Shown here one piece after another: positions 36,701 through 44,409 of a stretch of DNA of 64,000 nt. The translations under genes were made by a program, and so were the position numbers. Source of the stretch: an uncultured Bacteroidaceae bacterium. Its GTDB lineage: Bacteria; Bacteroidota; Bacteroidia; Bacteroidales; Bacteroidaceae. Position 1 is the first letter of the stretch; every line of letters begins with the position of its first letter. The notes beneath the pieces were generated by a model that was not told where the DNA came from, made no database searches, and worked only from the letters and a program-made list of their open reading frames with translations. The stretch is from positions 106,114-170,113 of the forward strand of contig CAKRYD010000001.1 in the NCBI GenBank assembly GCA_934426255.1, read 5' to 3'.

Positions 36701-37203
36701 CCGGCAATGAGGCTTTCAAAAAAGCTTTGGCTAACGGCCATACATTGGAAACAATCTTTAAGGTGACCTACGAAGGCGAGCTGCCCAATGTTGAAGCCAA
36801 ATGGTTTGCTGGCCACCAGGCCGGCGGCACAGGATTCCTGATTTGCAAGACAAGTGGTGAACGGAAGAATGAAATAACCTTCCTGCCTAATGTGTCGACT
36901 AATGGCAAGAGCAATTGGATTTGGGCAAACAGTGGTGTTGTGCCTCAGTCGGATGTGTTCTATCATGTAATAGGAGTGTGGGATAAGGATGCAGGCAAAG
37001 CATCGATATATGTCAATGGCGAATTGAAAAAGACCGTTGCAGCAGAAGGTGAGTTGCACTTCCCCGCAGAGGCGGCTCAGTGGTTTGGAATAGGCTGCGA
37101 TGCCAATCCTTCTAAGGGAGAACAGAGTGGCAACTGGCAGATTGTTACGGAACGCATTTACGGAAAAGCCCTTACGCAAGACGAAGTAAATCTCTTGTGG
37201 TAG
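33760..37203 (+). CDS. Secreted LamG-LamG-GDPD-LamG protein
   Basis: This 1147-aa protein has a signal peptide (about 1-23) and a short N-terminal module (DEVDSVALEDNKTKVTLYNK, then EVDSITFKYYK) like that in the preceding gene. Then come a LamG/concanavalin-like domain (about 85-320), a second one (about 325-565) and a TIG-like domain (about 575-660). A glycerophosphodiester phosphodiesterase domain (about 665-905) shows MRVIAHRGFWD, CYGSEIDVWITTDGRVMVNH and TKLIIEIKTH, keeping the catalytic His pair and acidic metal ligands. A third LamG domain (about 915-1147) ends the protein. The LamG copies share GGTGFLI, NEITFLPNV and YVNGELK. No T9SS tail is present. GDPD cuts glycerophosphodiesters such as teichoic acid or deacylated phospholipids; the LamG parts probably bind a glycan. 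Confidence 0.85.
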   Translation: MTRIFTLASLTALLLLLVCPLKAADNLYVFHKGNLVFKCLADEVDSVALEDNKTKVTLYNKQHAQLFTAPSAEVDSITFKYYKPVADILDVVFKKDGSAEDISPMKNTIESFGETTTYYNEIYGRYVAKINNTWGGMQENGTYYKVDYSKNEAVKKALADGHTMETLFKATYTGDLEDKEAKWFAGHQAGGTGFLISKKSGERQNEITFLPNVSTNGKSNWIWATSGIVPETEVFYHVIGVWDKEAGKAYIYVNGELKNTVEAKGEFHFPAEAAQWFGIGCDASKKNGEQSGNWEIVTSRIYDRALNQEDVNLLWESVAELQTKPVADLLDVVFKSDGTAEDVSPMKNKVRLIGSSASTYYNNTYKRYVASFNNPWAGNASGYYRVDFESNSKFRAALANGHTLEAVIMASYAPPIANAEAKPFSAHQGGGTGFLISTTSGNRKNEITFLPNVTTTGNSSWKWATSGVVPQPQTYYHVIGVWDKDAKKAYIYVNGELKNTIAADGNFRFAENGSNWFCIGGDASPSGGQNGWCGDVVMARVYDKPLNKQNVAVLWDEVKRLQAGAEPDMVTEVSYYSGMAVKAGGAYSLTGKGFAEGDKIVLVALKSGIEPDTLSTAVKNDTLTINLPATLTTGNYRMILVRGDKQQDLGLNKYQVVKDIPAGMRVIAHRGFWDKAGSAQNSRSSLQNAFDAKCYGSEIDVWITTDGRVMVNHDATLNGVEIQKSTYAQVKNLKLSNGESIPELKEFLEMLAKEDSTKLIIEIKTHSDERRGIAAVDSVVKQVKDRNLQSKVEYIAFSLNLCRELVKQDPSAHVAYLNGDIAPKTLYSYGIMGLDYTANSYRNNPSWATDARKLGMTTNVWTINDAATMIEMTNMGIDFITTNAPLLAQQIEALYNANHATSGEAPEPEPVEKPKADILDIVFNENGTVTDASPMNNEVKVVSTDNKTVPVAYDEDRKAYVASFNNPYGGDAATYARVDYAGNEAFKKALANGHTLETIFKVTYEGELPNVEAKWFAGHQAGGTGFLICKTSGERKNEITFLPNVSTNGKSNWIWANSGVVPQSDVFYHVIGVWDKDAGKASIYVNGELKKTVAAEGELHFPAEAAQWFGIGCDANPSKGEQSGNWQIVTERIYGKALTQDEVNLLW

Positions 37204-37228
37204 GCTTACTTTCTTAACAGGAACAAAG

Positions 37229-37257
37229 AAGATGGCTCTTGCAAAGCCATCTTTTTT
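37229..37257 (+). terminator. Intrinsic terminator after the LamG/GDPD gene
   Basis: AAGATGGCT pairs perfectly with AGCCATCTT across the loop CTTGCAA and is followed by a T-run. It lies 26 nt beyond the stop and directly before the GH76 promoter. Confidence 0.85.
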
Positions 37258-37258
37258 G

Positions 37259-37267
37259 TATCTTTGC
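37259..37267 (+). promoter_or_regulatory. GH76 promoter (-7 element)
   Basis: TATCTTTGC is a perfect -7 element. It begins 2 nt after the terminator T-run. The nearest TTG is 17 bp upstream, shorter than the 20 bp seen elsewhere here, and lies in the terminator loop. Confidence 0.55.
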
Positions 37268-37296
37268 TCATCGTAATTTCGGAAAAGCGTAGAAAG

Positions 37297-38457
37297 ATGA
37301 AAAGCAAGGTCTGCATAGTCATTATAGTTGGTGTAAGTTGCCTGTGTCAAATGGGCAAAGCAACCGCAGCATGCAAGAGTGAATGGCTGGAGCGGAGCTG
37401 CGAACTGATGCAATGTGTATATCGATACTTTGGAGAGATGAACACTCCTTTATTGCATGAATACTATCCTTTTACGCAGAGTGAGCAGGCCACTTATCTG
37501 GCTGATTCCAATAGTAGTGCCCACCGTTATAGTTACCTGTGGCCTTTCAGTGGCTCTTTTTCGGCTCAAGTGGCCATCTATGAAGCCGGTCATAATAGAA
37601 AAGCTCTGAAAGAAATTGAGTATAAAGCCATTGCCGGGTTGAAGTTCTACTGGGATGAGCAACGATATCCCGCAGCTTATGCTTCATATCTGCCCACAAA
37701 TCCGCTTCCCGATCGCTTTTATGATGACAATGTGTGGATAGGGCTCGATTTCATAGACTTGTATTGTGTCACAAAAAACAGGAAATACTTGAAACGTGCT
37801 ATGCAAGTGTGGCAGTTCATCATGTCGGGCAATGACAGTGTGCTGGGCGGTGGCATCTACTGGTGTGAGCAGAAGAAAGAGTCCAAAAACACCTGTTCCA
37901 ATGCACCGGGAGCAGTGATGGCACTAAAGCTTTATAAAGCAACGTCGCAACGCCTTTACTTGGAGAAGGCTGTGGAACTCTATGAATGGACCCGGCGCAA
38001 CTTATATGACGAAAAGGAATGCCTGTATTCTGACAACATTAACTTGAAGGGGCGAATAAGTGGTGCAAAGTATTCTTATAATACAGGTCAGATGCTTCAA
38101 GCTGCCGTGCTTTTATATGAGATGACAGGAAAAGAAAGCTATTTGGCGGAAGCTGATACTTTGTCAGAGGCCTGTGCGGCGCGTTTTATGTCGAAAAGGG
38201 AGGAGGGATATTGTTTGAAGCTTGACAATATATGGTTTGATGCCATCCTTTTGCGTGGAATATTGGAGTATGCACGTTTTCGCAATGCTGACAGATTGCT
38301 TGCAATCTACCGGAAAAGCCTTAAAAACCTTTGGGAACGGAGGGATGCGGCTACCGGACTGATGCCCGAAAAGAAAGAGGGAAAAAGGTGGTTGCTTGCA
38401 CAGGTTGCATACGCGGAAATGATGGCACGACTGGCAAAGTTTTATGCGGACGAATAG
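37297..38457 (+). CDS. GH76-type endo-alpha-1,6-mannanase
   Basis: This 386-aa secreted protein has a signal peptide (about 1-25) and an (alpha/alpha)6 barrel. The catalytic Asp pair of GH76 is seen in DRFYDDNVWIGLDFIDLY, and NAPGAVMALKLYKAT and YSYNTGQMLQAAVLLYEMTG are family blocks. GH76 enzymes cut alpha-1,6-mannan backbones, for example of fungal cell walls or mycobacterial glycans. The frame opens earlier with a TTG at 37264, but this overlaps the -7 element, so the ATG at 37297 (MKSKVCIVIIVGV) is used. The manC gene follows after about 157 bp. Confidence 0.85.
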   Translation: MKSKVCIVIIVGVSCLCQMGKATAACKSEWLERSCELMQCVYRYFGEMNTPLLHEYYPFTQSEQATYLADSNSSAHRYSYLWPFSGSFSAQVAIYEAGHNRKALKEIEYKAIAGLKFYWDEQRYPAAYASYLPTNPLPDRFYDDNVWIGLDFIDLYCVTKNRKYLKRAMQVWQFIMSGNDSVLGGGIYWCEQKKESKNTCSNAPGAVMALKLYKATSQRLYLEKAVELYEWTRRNLYDEKECLYSDNINLKGRISGAKYSYNTGQMLQAAVLLYEMTGKESYLAEADTLSEACAARFMSKREEGYCLKLDNIWFDAILLRGILEYARFRNADRLLAIYRKSLKNLWERRDAATGLMPEKKEGKRWLLAQVAYAEMMARLAKFYADE

Positions 38458-38498
38458 AAAATAGGGCATGCAATGGTGGCAAAGACTTATTTTAGTTG

Positions 38499-38507
38499 TA
38501 TATTTGC
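38499..38507 (+). promoter_or_regulatory. manC promoter (-7 element)
   Basis: TATATTTGC is a perfect -7 match, giving a leader of about 100 nt. The -33 position reads GTG, one base off TTG. Nothing else is evident in the 157-bp gap before manC. Confidence 0.5.
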
Positions 38508-38614
38508 CGATGTGGAGATTGAATCTGACTGATAGGCAAGTTGAGTTCTAAGTTCTGCCATTAACACATTAAACAAAGAGTTGTTTCCATCGTCTAAGAA
38601 AGTAAACCGTGCAT

Positions 38615-39709
38615 ATGAGCAAACAAAAGAGATCTGACAATAATTATTGCATTATTCTGGCGGGCGGTATAGGTAGCCGTCTTTGGCCTTTCAGCAGCAA
38701 CGAGCGACCCAAGCAATTTTTGGATTTATTGGGCACAGGCGAATCAATGCTGCAAATGACCTACAAGCGCTTTACAAAGTTCTTGCCAAAAGAAAACGTC
38801 TTTGTCAGTACTTATGAAGATTATACCGATTTGGTGCGTAGGCAGCTGCCCGAAATGCCGCTATCACGGCTCGTAGCAGAGCCGGTGCAGTTGAATACGG
38901 CTCCGGCCATTGCACTTACAGTGGCTTATATCGCTGCGGAATGTGAAAAAGCCAATATAATCATTTCGCCAGCCGACCAAATGGTATTAAACAATGATAT
39001 GTTCTGTGAGCAAGTCTCTTCGGGCTTTGAATTCGTCGGGAAGAAACCAAGCTTCCTGGTCTTGGGCGTGAAGGCTACTTCGCCAGCCACTTGTTATGGC
39101 TATTTGCAAGCCGGTGAAGAGCTGGAAAACGGGTTTTCCACCGTAAAAAGCTTTACTGAAAAGCCTAATATCGATTTTGCACGTTTCTTTGTGGAAAGCG
39201 GAGAATTCTATTGGTCTACAGGCCTCTTTATGTGTAATGTGAAGACGCTTTTTAAGGCATTGGCGACTGATTATCCCGATATTTCCGATTTGGTTGACAT
39301 GTTGCGCAATGGTAAAGATAGGAGCGACGCGCACTCGTATATTCGCGACCATTATCCGCGAACACCGTTCCAGAGCATAGACATGCTCATATTGGAGCAT
39401 AACAAGAACGTCTATATTGAACCTTGTGCTTTTGGTTGGCAGGACGTTGGAAGTTGGCAGGACTTCTATCGTATCTCATCGAAAGACAACGATGGAAATA
39501 TGGTGGCCGGTGCCAATGCGGTCTTTTACGATTGTAAGGACAATATAGTGGCAACGCCCAATGGGAAAAAAGTCATGCTGCAAGATTTGCATGGCTATTT
39601 GGTAGCCGAAAAAGACGACCTTTTGATTATCTGCAAAAAAGACGATACGGCACAAATACGGAGAATGATGACAGACGCTGATGTGAAGTTCGGAAAGTCA
39701 TTATCATGA
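38615..39709 (+). CDS. manC: Mannose-1-phosphate guanylyltransferase
   Basis: This 364-aa enzyme makes GDP-mannose from GTP and mannose-1-phosphate for surface glycans. The nucleotide loop is ILAGGIGSRLWPFSSNERPK, and FTEKPN, FYWSTGLFMCN and GWQDVGSWQDFYRI are family blocks. The isomerase half found in bifunctional ManC/AlgA is absent. A GTG start two codons upstream at 38609 is possible; ATG at 38615 (MSKQKRSDN) is preferred. Confidence 0.9.
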   Translation: MSKQKRSDNNYCIILAGGIGSRLWPFSSNERPKQFLDLLGTGESMLQMTYKRFTKFLPKENVFVSTYEDYTDLVRRQLPEMPLSRLVAEPVQLNTAPAIALTVAYIAAECEKANIIISPADQMVLNNDMFCEQVSSGFEFVGKKPSFLVLGVKATSPATCYGYLQAGEELENGFSTVKSFTEKPNIDFARFFVESGEFYWSTGLFMCNVKTLFKALATDYPDISDLVDMLRNGKDRSDAHSYIRDHYPRTPFQSIDMLILEHNKNVYIEPCAFGWQDVGSWQDFYRISSKDNDGNMVAGANAVFYDCKDNIVATPNGKKVMLQDLHGYLVAEKDDLLIICKKDDTAQIRRMMTDADVKFGKSLS

Positions 39710-39841
39710 AGTTCTTTATAGTTTGTGCTGTTGCTGCTGAAATCCGGTGTGCTTCTTGTCGGATTCTCACAAGTAAAGCCGTGAAAGAAAGGTAGTCGTA
39801 AAATATGTGAGCAAAAACTTGGTCAGGACAATTATTAATTG

Positions 39842-39850
39842 TAATTTTGC
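39842..39850 (+). promoter_or_regulatory. tRNA-Leu promoter (-7 element)
   Basis: TAATTTTGC with TTG exactly 20 bp upstream at 39819-39821. Transcription would start about 15 nt before the mature tRNA. Confidence 0.7.
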
Positions 39851-39873
39851 GTTGCATTTCGAAAGACAATGTA

Positions 39874-39955
39874 GCCCAGATGGCGGAATCGGTAGACGCG
39901 CTGGTCTCAAACACCAGTGGAGCAATCCATCCCGGTTCGATCCCGGGTCTGGGTA
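39874..39955 (+). tRNA. tRNA-Leu (anticodon CAA)
   Basis: The 82-nt gene folds into a class II tRNA. The acceptor stem pairs GCCCAGA with TCTGGGT (first pair G-U), the anticodon stem CTGGT/ACCAG encloses CTCAAAC with anticodon CAA, a long variable arm pairs TGGA with TCCA, and the T arm is CCCGG, TTCGATC, CCGGG. The discriminator is A and no CCA is encoded. It reads UUG leucine codons. Confidence 0.93.
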
Positions 39956-39956
39956 C

Positions 39957-39996
39957 AAAGAATGGTTGATGGCTCATTGAGTATCAACCATTCTTT
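39957..39996. terminator. Strong hairpin after tRNA-Leu, probably bidirectional
   Basis: AAAGAATGGTTGAT pairs perfectly with ATCAACCATTCTTT across a 12-nt loop, with T-rich ends on both strands. It can end the tRNA transcript and the convergent sulfatase operon, whose last stop is at 40042. Confidence 0.85.
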
Positions 39997-40041
39997 TGTT
40001 TGCGTACTCAAGGAGCACAGTCATGGATGAATATTGATAGC

Positions 40042-41868
40042 CTAACGTTTGGAAAGGTCGTCTATGGCAGTTTGTAGAAATGCTTTCCCTTTGTTTTTTC
40101 TCGATTCAGACGGAGTGGGTTTGTCGGTAAGTGTCTTTCCGGATTTGAAGTCAATGACGCTGTACCCGGTAGTGTCTATGAACGAAACTCCTTCATCGAA
40201 GGTGTGAATGGCAACCGGATATGTGTAGGTTTTGCTCAGTACATCGCGGCTGAAGTTAAATTGGTCGTGTTTGATGCCGAGCTGCCCTAAAAGTGTTGCC
40301 GGAAAATCACTTTGATTGCAGATTTTGTTGAAATGCATTGATTTGCTGACTGCTCCTCCAAGCCAAAGCATGGGGATGTGGTAGCGCCGTTTGTCAGCTT
40401 CGGTGAGACCTTTTGGATAGGTGATGCCGTGGTCTGCAATGAAAATAAGGAGAAGGTCATGCCAGGCCGTTGATTTCTTTAACTGTGTTACAAAGCGTCC
40501 TATGCAATGGTCTGTGTATGCCATGGCGTTGGCTTTTTCATCGTTCTTGATGCGATGATAAGGCACTTTCCAAGGTTCATGGCTGGCCAGCGTCAGGAAA
40601 GTGGTAAATCTGCGAGTGCTGTCTTTTACGGATGTTATTTGGTTATACAGGGTATCAAACGCAATAATGTCGGTTACTCCCCATGCGTGAGTTTTTCGTA
40701 TTGAGGCGGGAAAGTACGTATCACCTTTTGCCGTCTGATAACCCGTGGAAAGCAGATAGCTATTCATATTGGTAAAGTTGATATCACCTCCATAGAGAAA
40801 ATCGGTTTGGTAGCCTTCTTGGCTTAACGATGCAGCAATAGAAGGTAATGTGCGTGACTTCTGCGGTAACTTCATTACGGAGATGCTCGGAAAGGAAGGG
40901 TAACCGCTGAGTGCACATATGGTTCCACGATCTGTCCTAAAACTGTTGGCGTAGCATTGAGTGAACAATACGCCTTCTTTTGACAACCGGTTGAAGTTGG
41001 GCGTTATATTCGGTTTTCCTCCTAATGGTTCTATAAAAGTAGCACCGAACCCTTCCAAAATAACCAGGACAATATTAGGGCGACGTGTGTTTAAAATGGT
41101 ACTGTCGTTGACCGATGTAGTGCTGTAGTTCAGCTTGTCAAAAATAGAAGCTCTTTCTTTCTCAGAGTAGAAACGGTATAGTTTTTCGTAGCTCTCGGCT
41201 TTTAGTGTGGATGCCAACAAACTGAATGCCGGATTGACAGCCGCATGGTTGAGAAACTGGTTATCTGAATAGTAGGCTGTCCCGATGTTCATGGTCGATT
41301 TGCCTGTCCCACCACGTATGGCAAGAAATAGAAGTCCGCCGCAGAATGTAAGCAGAATCAAAGGGCACCATGCCACTTTTTTGTTTTCAAATGAAGGCAG
41401 TGGTATGCTTTTTAGCAAAGTGAACAGAGATGCCGCCATGATGAGCAGTACTATAAGTGCTTTTGCGATGTACCAAATCGAAACACTTGCAAATGCTTGG
41501 GCTGGAGAGTCGAGATAAGTGAAGACAGTGGCATCTATCTTGAACTGCCAGAAAGAATACAACAGACAGTCTGACAGAAGAATGGTGCAAAGCAGAATGG
41601 CGATGATGCCGTAGTAGATCCACAAGAAACGTTTCAATAATGGATGTTTCCAAAAGCAGGAAATAAGCATGACTACCAAAGGAACAGCTGCGAGGTATCC
41701 AGATGTGGAGAGATCGAGCGGCAGCCCATGCAAGAGCACGTCTATGAGGTCGTGAGCTGTGAATGGATGATTTTCGTGGTTATATAAGATGAAGAATGGC
41801 TTTGCCAACAAGAATGTCGACAGAAACGATAAATAAACGTAAAGCACATAGCGGCAGTGGTTGAACAT
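40042..41868 (-). CDS. LtaS-like membrane sulfatase/phosphoglycerol transferase
   Basis: This 608-aa protein has five membrane helices in its first 190 residues and an alkaline-phosphatase-fold domain outside the membrane (about 265-560). RPNIVLVILEGFGATFIEPL holds the first metal site, FRTDRGTICALSGYPS the likely nucleophile Thr, and FIADHGITYPKG and LASHEPWK further metal-site residues. LtaS-like enzymes transfer glycerol phosphate or phosphoethanolamine onto lipids or glycans. The neighbouring MsbA-like exporter (12 nt upstream) suggests a lipid A or surface glycolipid target; this is inference. Confidence 0.82.
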   Translation of the reverse strand: MFNHCRYVLYVYLSFLSTFLLAKPFFILYNHENHPFTAHDLIDVLLHGLPLDLSTSGYLAAVPLVVMLISCFWKHPLLKRFLWIYYGIIAILLCTILLSDCLLYSFWQFKIDATVFTYLDSPAQAFASVSIWYIAKALIVLLIMAASLFTLLKSIPLPSFENKKVAWCPLILLTFCGGLLFLAIRGGTGKSTMNIGTAYYSDNQFLNHAAVNPAFSLLASTLKAESYEKLYRFYSEKERASIFDKLNYSTTSVNDSTILNTRRPNIVLVILEGFGATFIEPLGGKPNITPNFNRLSKEGVLFTQCYANSFRTDRGTICALSGYPSFPSISVMKLPQKSRTLPSIAASLSQEGYQTDFLYGGDINFTNMNSYLLSTGYQTAKGDTYFPASIRKTHAWGVTDIIAFDTLYNQITSVKDSTRRFTTFLTLASHEPWKVPYHRIKNDEKANAMAYTDHCIGRFVTQLKKSTAWHDLLLIFIADHGITYPKGLTEADKRRYHIPMLWLGGAVSKSMHFNKICNQSDFPATLLGQLGIKHDQFNFSRDVLSKTYTYPVAIHTFDEGVSFIDTTGYSVIDFKSGKTLTDKPTPSESRKNKGKAFLQTAIDDLSKR

Positions 41869-41880
41869 GTTAGGGCTTCT

Positions 41881-43716
41881 TTAAAGTTGCTGCATATCGT
41901 TCAGACGTTTGTAGTAGCCGTTGAGAGCCAGTAGCCGGTCGTGCGTCCCACGTTCTACGATGCGTCCTTCGTGAAGTACACATATTTCGTCTGCGTTTTT
42001 AATGGTTGACAATCTATGTGCTATAGCTATTGTGGTGCGCGATTTCATCAGCCTTTCTAGTGCTTCTTGTACCAATCTTTCGCTTTCTGTGTCGAGAGCG
42101 GAAGTTGCTTCATCAAGAATCAGTATATCAGGATCTTTAAGTATGGCGCGGGCAATGCTTATTCTTTGCCGTTGTCCTCCGGAGATGCGGCATCCGCGGT
42201 CACCTACCAAAGTATTGTAGCCTTGTTCGGAAGCCATAATGAAGTCGTGTGCATTGGCAATCTTTGCTGCTTCCATGACTTGTTCAAGTGTGGCATCCTT
42301 GACCCCGAAGGCTATGTTGTTGAAAAAACTGTCGTTGAAAAGAATAGCATCTTGGTTGACATTACCTATCAGACTTCTTAGGTCACTGATTTTGAATTTG
42401 CGTATGTCCACACCGTCAAATAGAATTTCTCCTTCTTGCACATCGTGGTAGCGTGGCAACAGGTCAACCAAAGTGGATTTACCTGCCCCGGATTGTCCTA
42501 CAAGAGCTACTGTCTGTCCTTTTTTTACGGTTAGCTGAATATGCTCTAATATGTTAGGCCCATCTTCACTATACCGGAAAGTGATATTGCGGAACTCGAT
42601 TTCCTTTTTCAAAGGATGGATAGGTAATGGAGCCTTAATATTTTTGATGGGGTTTTGTGCTTTCAAAATCTTGTTTACGCGTTCAATGGAAGCCATTCCT
42701 TTGGGAATGTTATAGGCCGCTTTTGAAAAGTCCTTCAGAGGTTGTATTACGCTGTAAAGTATAACCATGTAGAATATAAACGTGGGAGCATCTATCGTAG
42801 ACTTGTTTGAGAAAATCAGTGTACCGCCATACCAGAGTACTAATACAATAAGTACTGTTCCTAAAAATTCACTGACCGGGTGAGCCATGGATTGCCTTAG
42901 GTTTACTTTGATGAGCATGCGGCGATTTTCATTGGTCGATTCTTCAAAACGGTCTATCATCTTACTTTCAGCAGTAAAGGCTTTGATGATTCTCATTCCT
43001 CCTAAAGTCTCTTCTAATTGAGCCATGATTTCGCTCCATTTGTTTTGTGCCATTAGACTTTGCTGCTTCAGCTTTCTTACGATGGAGCTTAAAGACCAAA
43101 CCAGCAATGGCATGATAATGATGGTAAACAATGTTAGTTGCCAACTGGTATAGAACAGAACACTCAGGTAGCATAATATGAGAATGGGATTCTTTACCAG
43201 CATTTCAAGTGAGCCTGTAATACTGTTTTCTATTTCTTGTACGTCACCGCTCATTCGTGCAATGATATCTCCTTTGCGTTCTTCTGAAAAGAAGGAAAGA
43301 GGTAAAGATACAATCTTTCGATAAATGCTGTTGCGAATATCTCGGATGATGCCTGTTCGTAGTGGCACCATCATCCCTGCCGAGGCAAAGTAGCTACTTG
43401 TCTTGAGAAAAGTAGACGCAACCAAGAAAATACCTATATATAGCAAGGTGAGTGATGCTCCGTTGTCCTGTACAAGTACTTGGGTATAGTAATATAAATT
43501 GTTGATAACAATGTCTTTTATTGAACTCCCCGAGTCCCATGGAATAAAGCTGTAAGTTTGTTTGTCAATGCCAAAAAGTAGGTTGAGCATTGGCATGAGC
43601 GACATGAATGAAAAAACGTTCAAGATAGCAGATAGCAAGTTAAAAAATAAAGCTCCTGCCATAAACCATTTGTAGGGCCAGGCGTAAGTTCGTAATATTT
43701 GGATGAAGTCTTTCAT
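41881..43716 (-). CDS. MsbA-like ABC exporter (fused membrane and ATPase domains)
   Basis: This 611-aa half-transporter has six membrane helices (about 1-310) and an ATPase domain (about 365-611). Walker A is GQSGAGKST, the signature ISGGQRQR, Walker B DILILDEATSALDTES and the H-loop IAHRLST. ATPases of this family flip lipid A-core or other lipids across the inner membrane. It sits 12 nt before the LtaS-like gene and 19 nt after rnhA. The cargo is not proven. Confidence 0.9.
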   Translation of the reverse strand: MKDFIQILRTYAWPYKWFMAGALFFNLLSAILNVFSFMSLMPMLNLLFGIDKQTYSFIPWDSGSSIKDIVINNLYYYTQVLVQDNGASLTLLYIGIFLVASTFLKTSSYFASAGMMVPLRTGIIRDIRNSIYRKIVSLPLSFFSEERKGDIIARMSGDVQEIENSITGSLEMLVKNPILILCYLSVLFYTSWQLTLFTIIIMPLLVWSLSSIVRKLKQQSLMAQNKWSEIMAQLEETLGGMRIIKAFTAESKMIDRFEESTNENRRMLIKVNLRQSMAHPVSEFLGTVLIVLVLWYGGTLIFSNKSTIDAPTFIFYMVILYSVIQPLKDFSKAAYNIPKGMASIERVNKILKAQNPIKNIKAPLPIHPLKKEIEFRNITFRYSEDGPNILEHIQLTVKKGQTVALVGQSGAGKSTLVDLLPRYHDVQEGEILFDGVDIRKFKISDLRSLIGNVNQDAILFNDSFFNNIAFGVKDATLEQVMEAAKIANAHDFIMASEQGYNTLVGDRGCRISGGQRQRISIARAILKDPDILILDEATSALDTESERLVQEALERLMKSRTTIAIAHRLSTIKNADEICVLHEGRIVERGTHDRLLALNGYYKRLNDMQQL

Positions 43717-43735
43717 TGAATTGCTGAATGATTAA

Positions 43736-44392
43736 TTATTTCCTGCCGAAATCGGCCGGAATTTCTCCCCATTTTTCTGTATCCCATTTTAAAACTTTTA
43801 TATTGCAGACATGCGTGTTTAGCCATCTTTCGGCTCGTTGTATCATGTCAAAAGCTTTTTCTGACTTTTCGCTGAGAGGCAGTTTTGTTTTGCACTTCTT
43901 AGCCTTATACCACAGTAGTGCATTGCGGCTGTCACTGTAAACTGTCAGTTTTCTGCCTTCCTGCGTTATTTTTGCTACGGCATGTACGATTGCTAAGAAC
44001 TCTCCAATGTTGTTTGTTCCAAATATTGGGCCATAATGGAAGACACATTCGCCGGTGCTTAAGTCTATTCCACGATATTCCATCATGCCGGGATTTCCAC
44101 TGCAAGCCGCATCTACAGCCCATGCTTTAGCTTCTACTCCTAAAGGGAGCTGCAAGACAGTATCGTTTCTGTATGCAGGAGGATTTTGTAGGGCAACAAT
44201 GCTTTTTTCGGCTTTGCGTTTATAATAGTTCGGGGAAAAGCCCATGGAGAAAGCCTCTTCGGCAGTCTCGCGAGTCTTGAAGCTCATGTATTGTGCATTT
44301 TCAAAGCCGGTTACTTGCTCTTTGCACTTTTCCCAGGAATCGAAGACTCCTGTTTCCCGCCCGTTCCAAACGACATAGTACTTATGAGCCAC
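43736..44392 (-). CDS. rnhA: Ribonuclease HI with N-terminal viroplasmin-like domain
   Basis: This 218-aa protein has a hybrid-binding viroplasmin-like domain at about 4-47 (YYVVWNGRETGVFDSWEKC) and an RNase H domain at about 85-215. Catalytic acids appear in AVDAACSGNPG, NNIGEFLAI and VYSDSRNALLW, and a last Asp in KWGEIPADFGRK. It removes RNA from RNA-DNA hybrids. The start appears to be GTG at 44392, 17 nt after argS, with no in-frame ATG before the viroplasmin fold. Confidence 0.93.
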   Translation of the reverse strand: MAHKYYVVWNGRETGVFDSWEKCKEQVTGFENAQYMSFKTRETAEEAFSMGFSPNYYKRKAEKSIVALQNPPAYRNDTVLQLPLGVEAKAWAVDAACSGNPGMMEYRGIDLSTGECVFHYGPIFGTNNIGEFLAIVHAVAKITQEGRKLTVYSDSRNALLWYKAKKCKTKLPLSEKSEKAFDMIQRAERWLNTHVCNIKVLKWDTEKWGEIPADFGRK

Positions 44393-44409
44393 GTGCAGAT
44401 CTTTGGCCG

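Noticed and set aside
36190..37413. 407-aa minus-strand frame inside the LamG/GDPD gene
   Set aside because: It is antisense to a clear coding gene with conserved domains and spans the terminator and promoter at 37.2 kb.
39627..39977. 116-aa and 63-aa minus-strand frames over tRNA-Leu
   Set aside because: They are antisense to the tRNA; this kind of peptide (RPGIEPGW...) is a well-known false call from tRNA-Leu genes.
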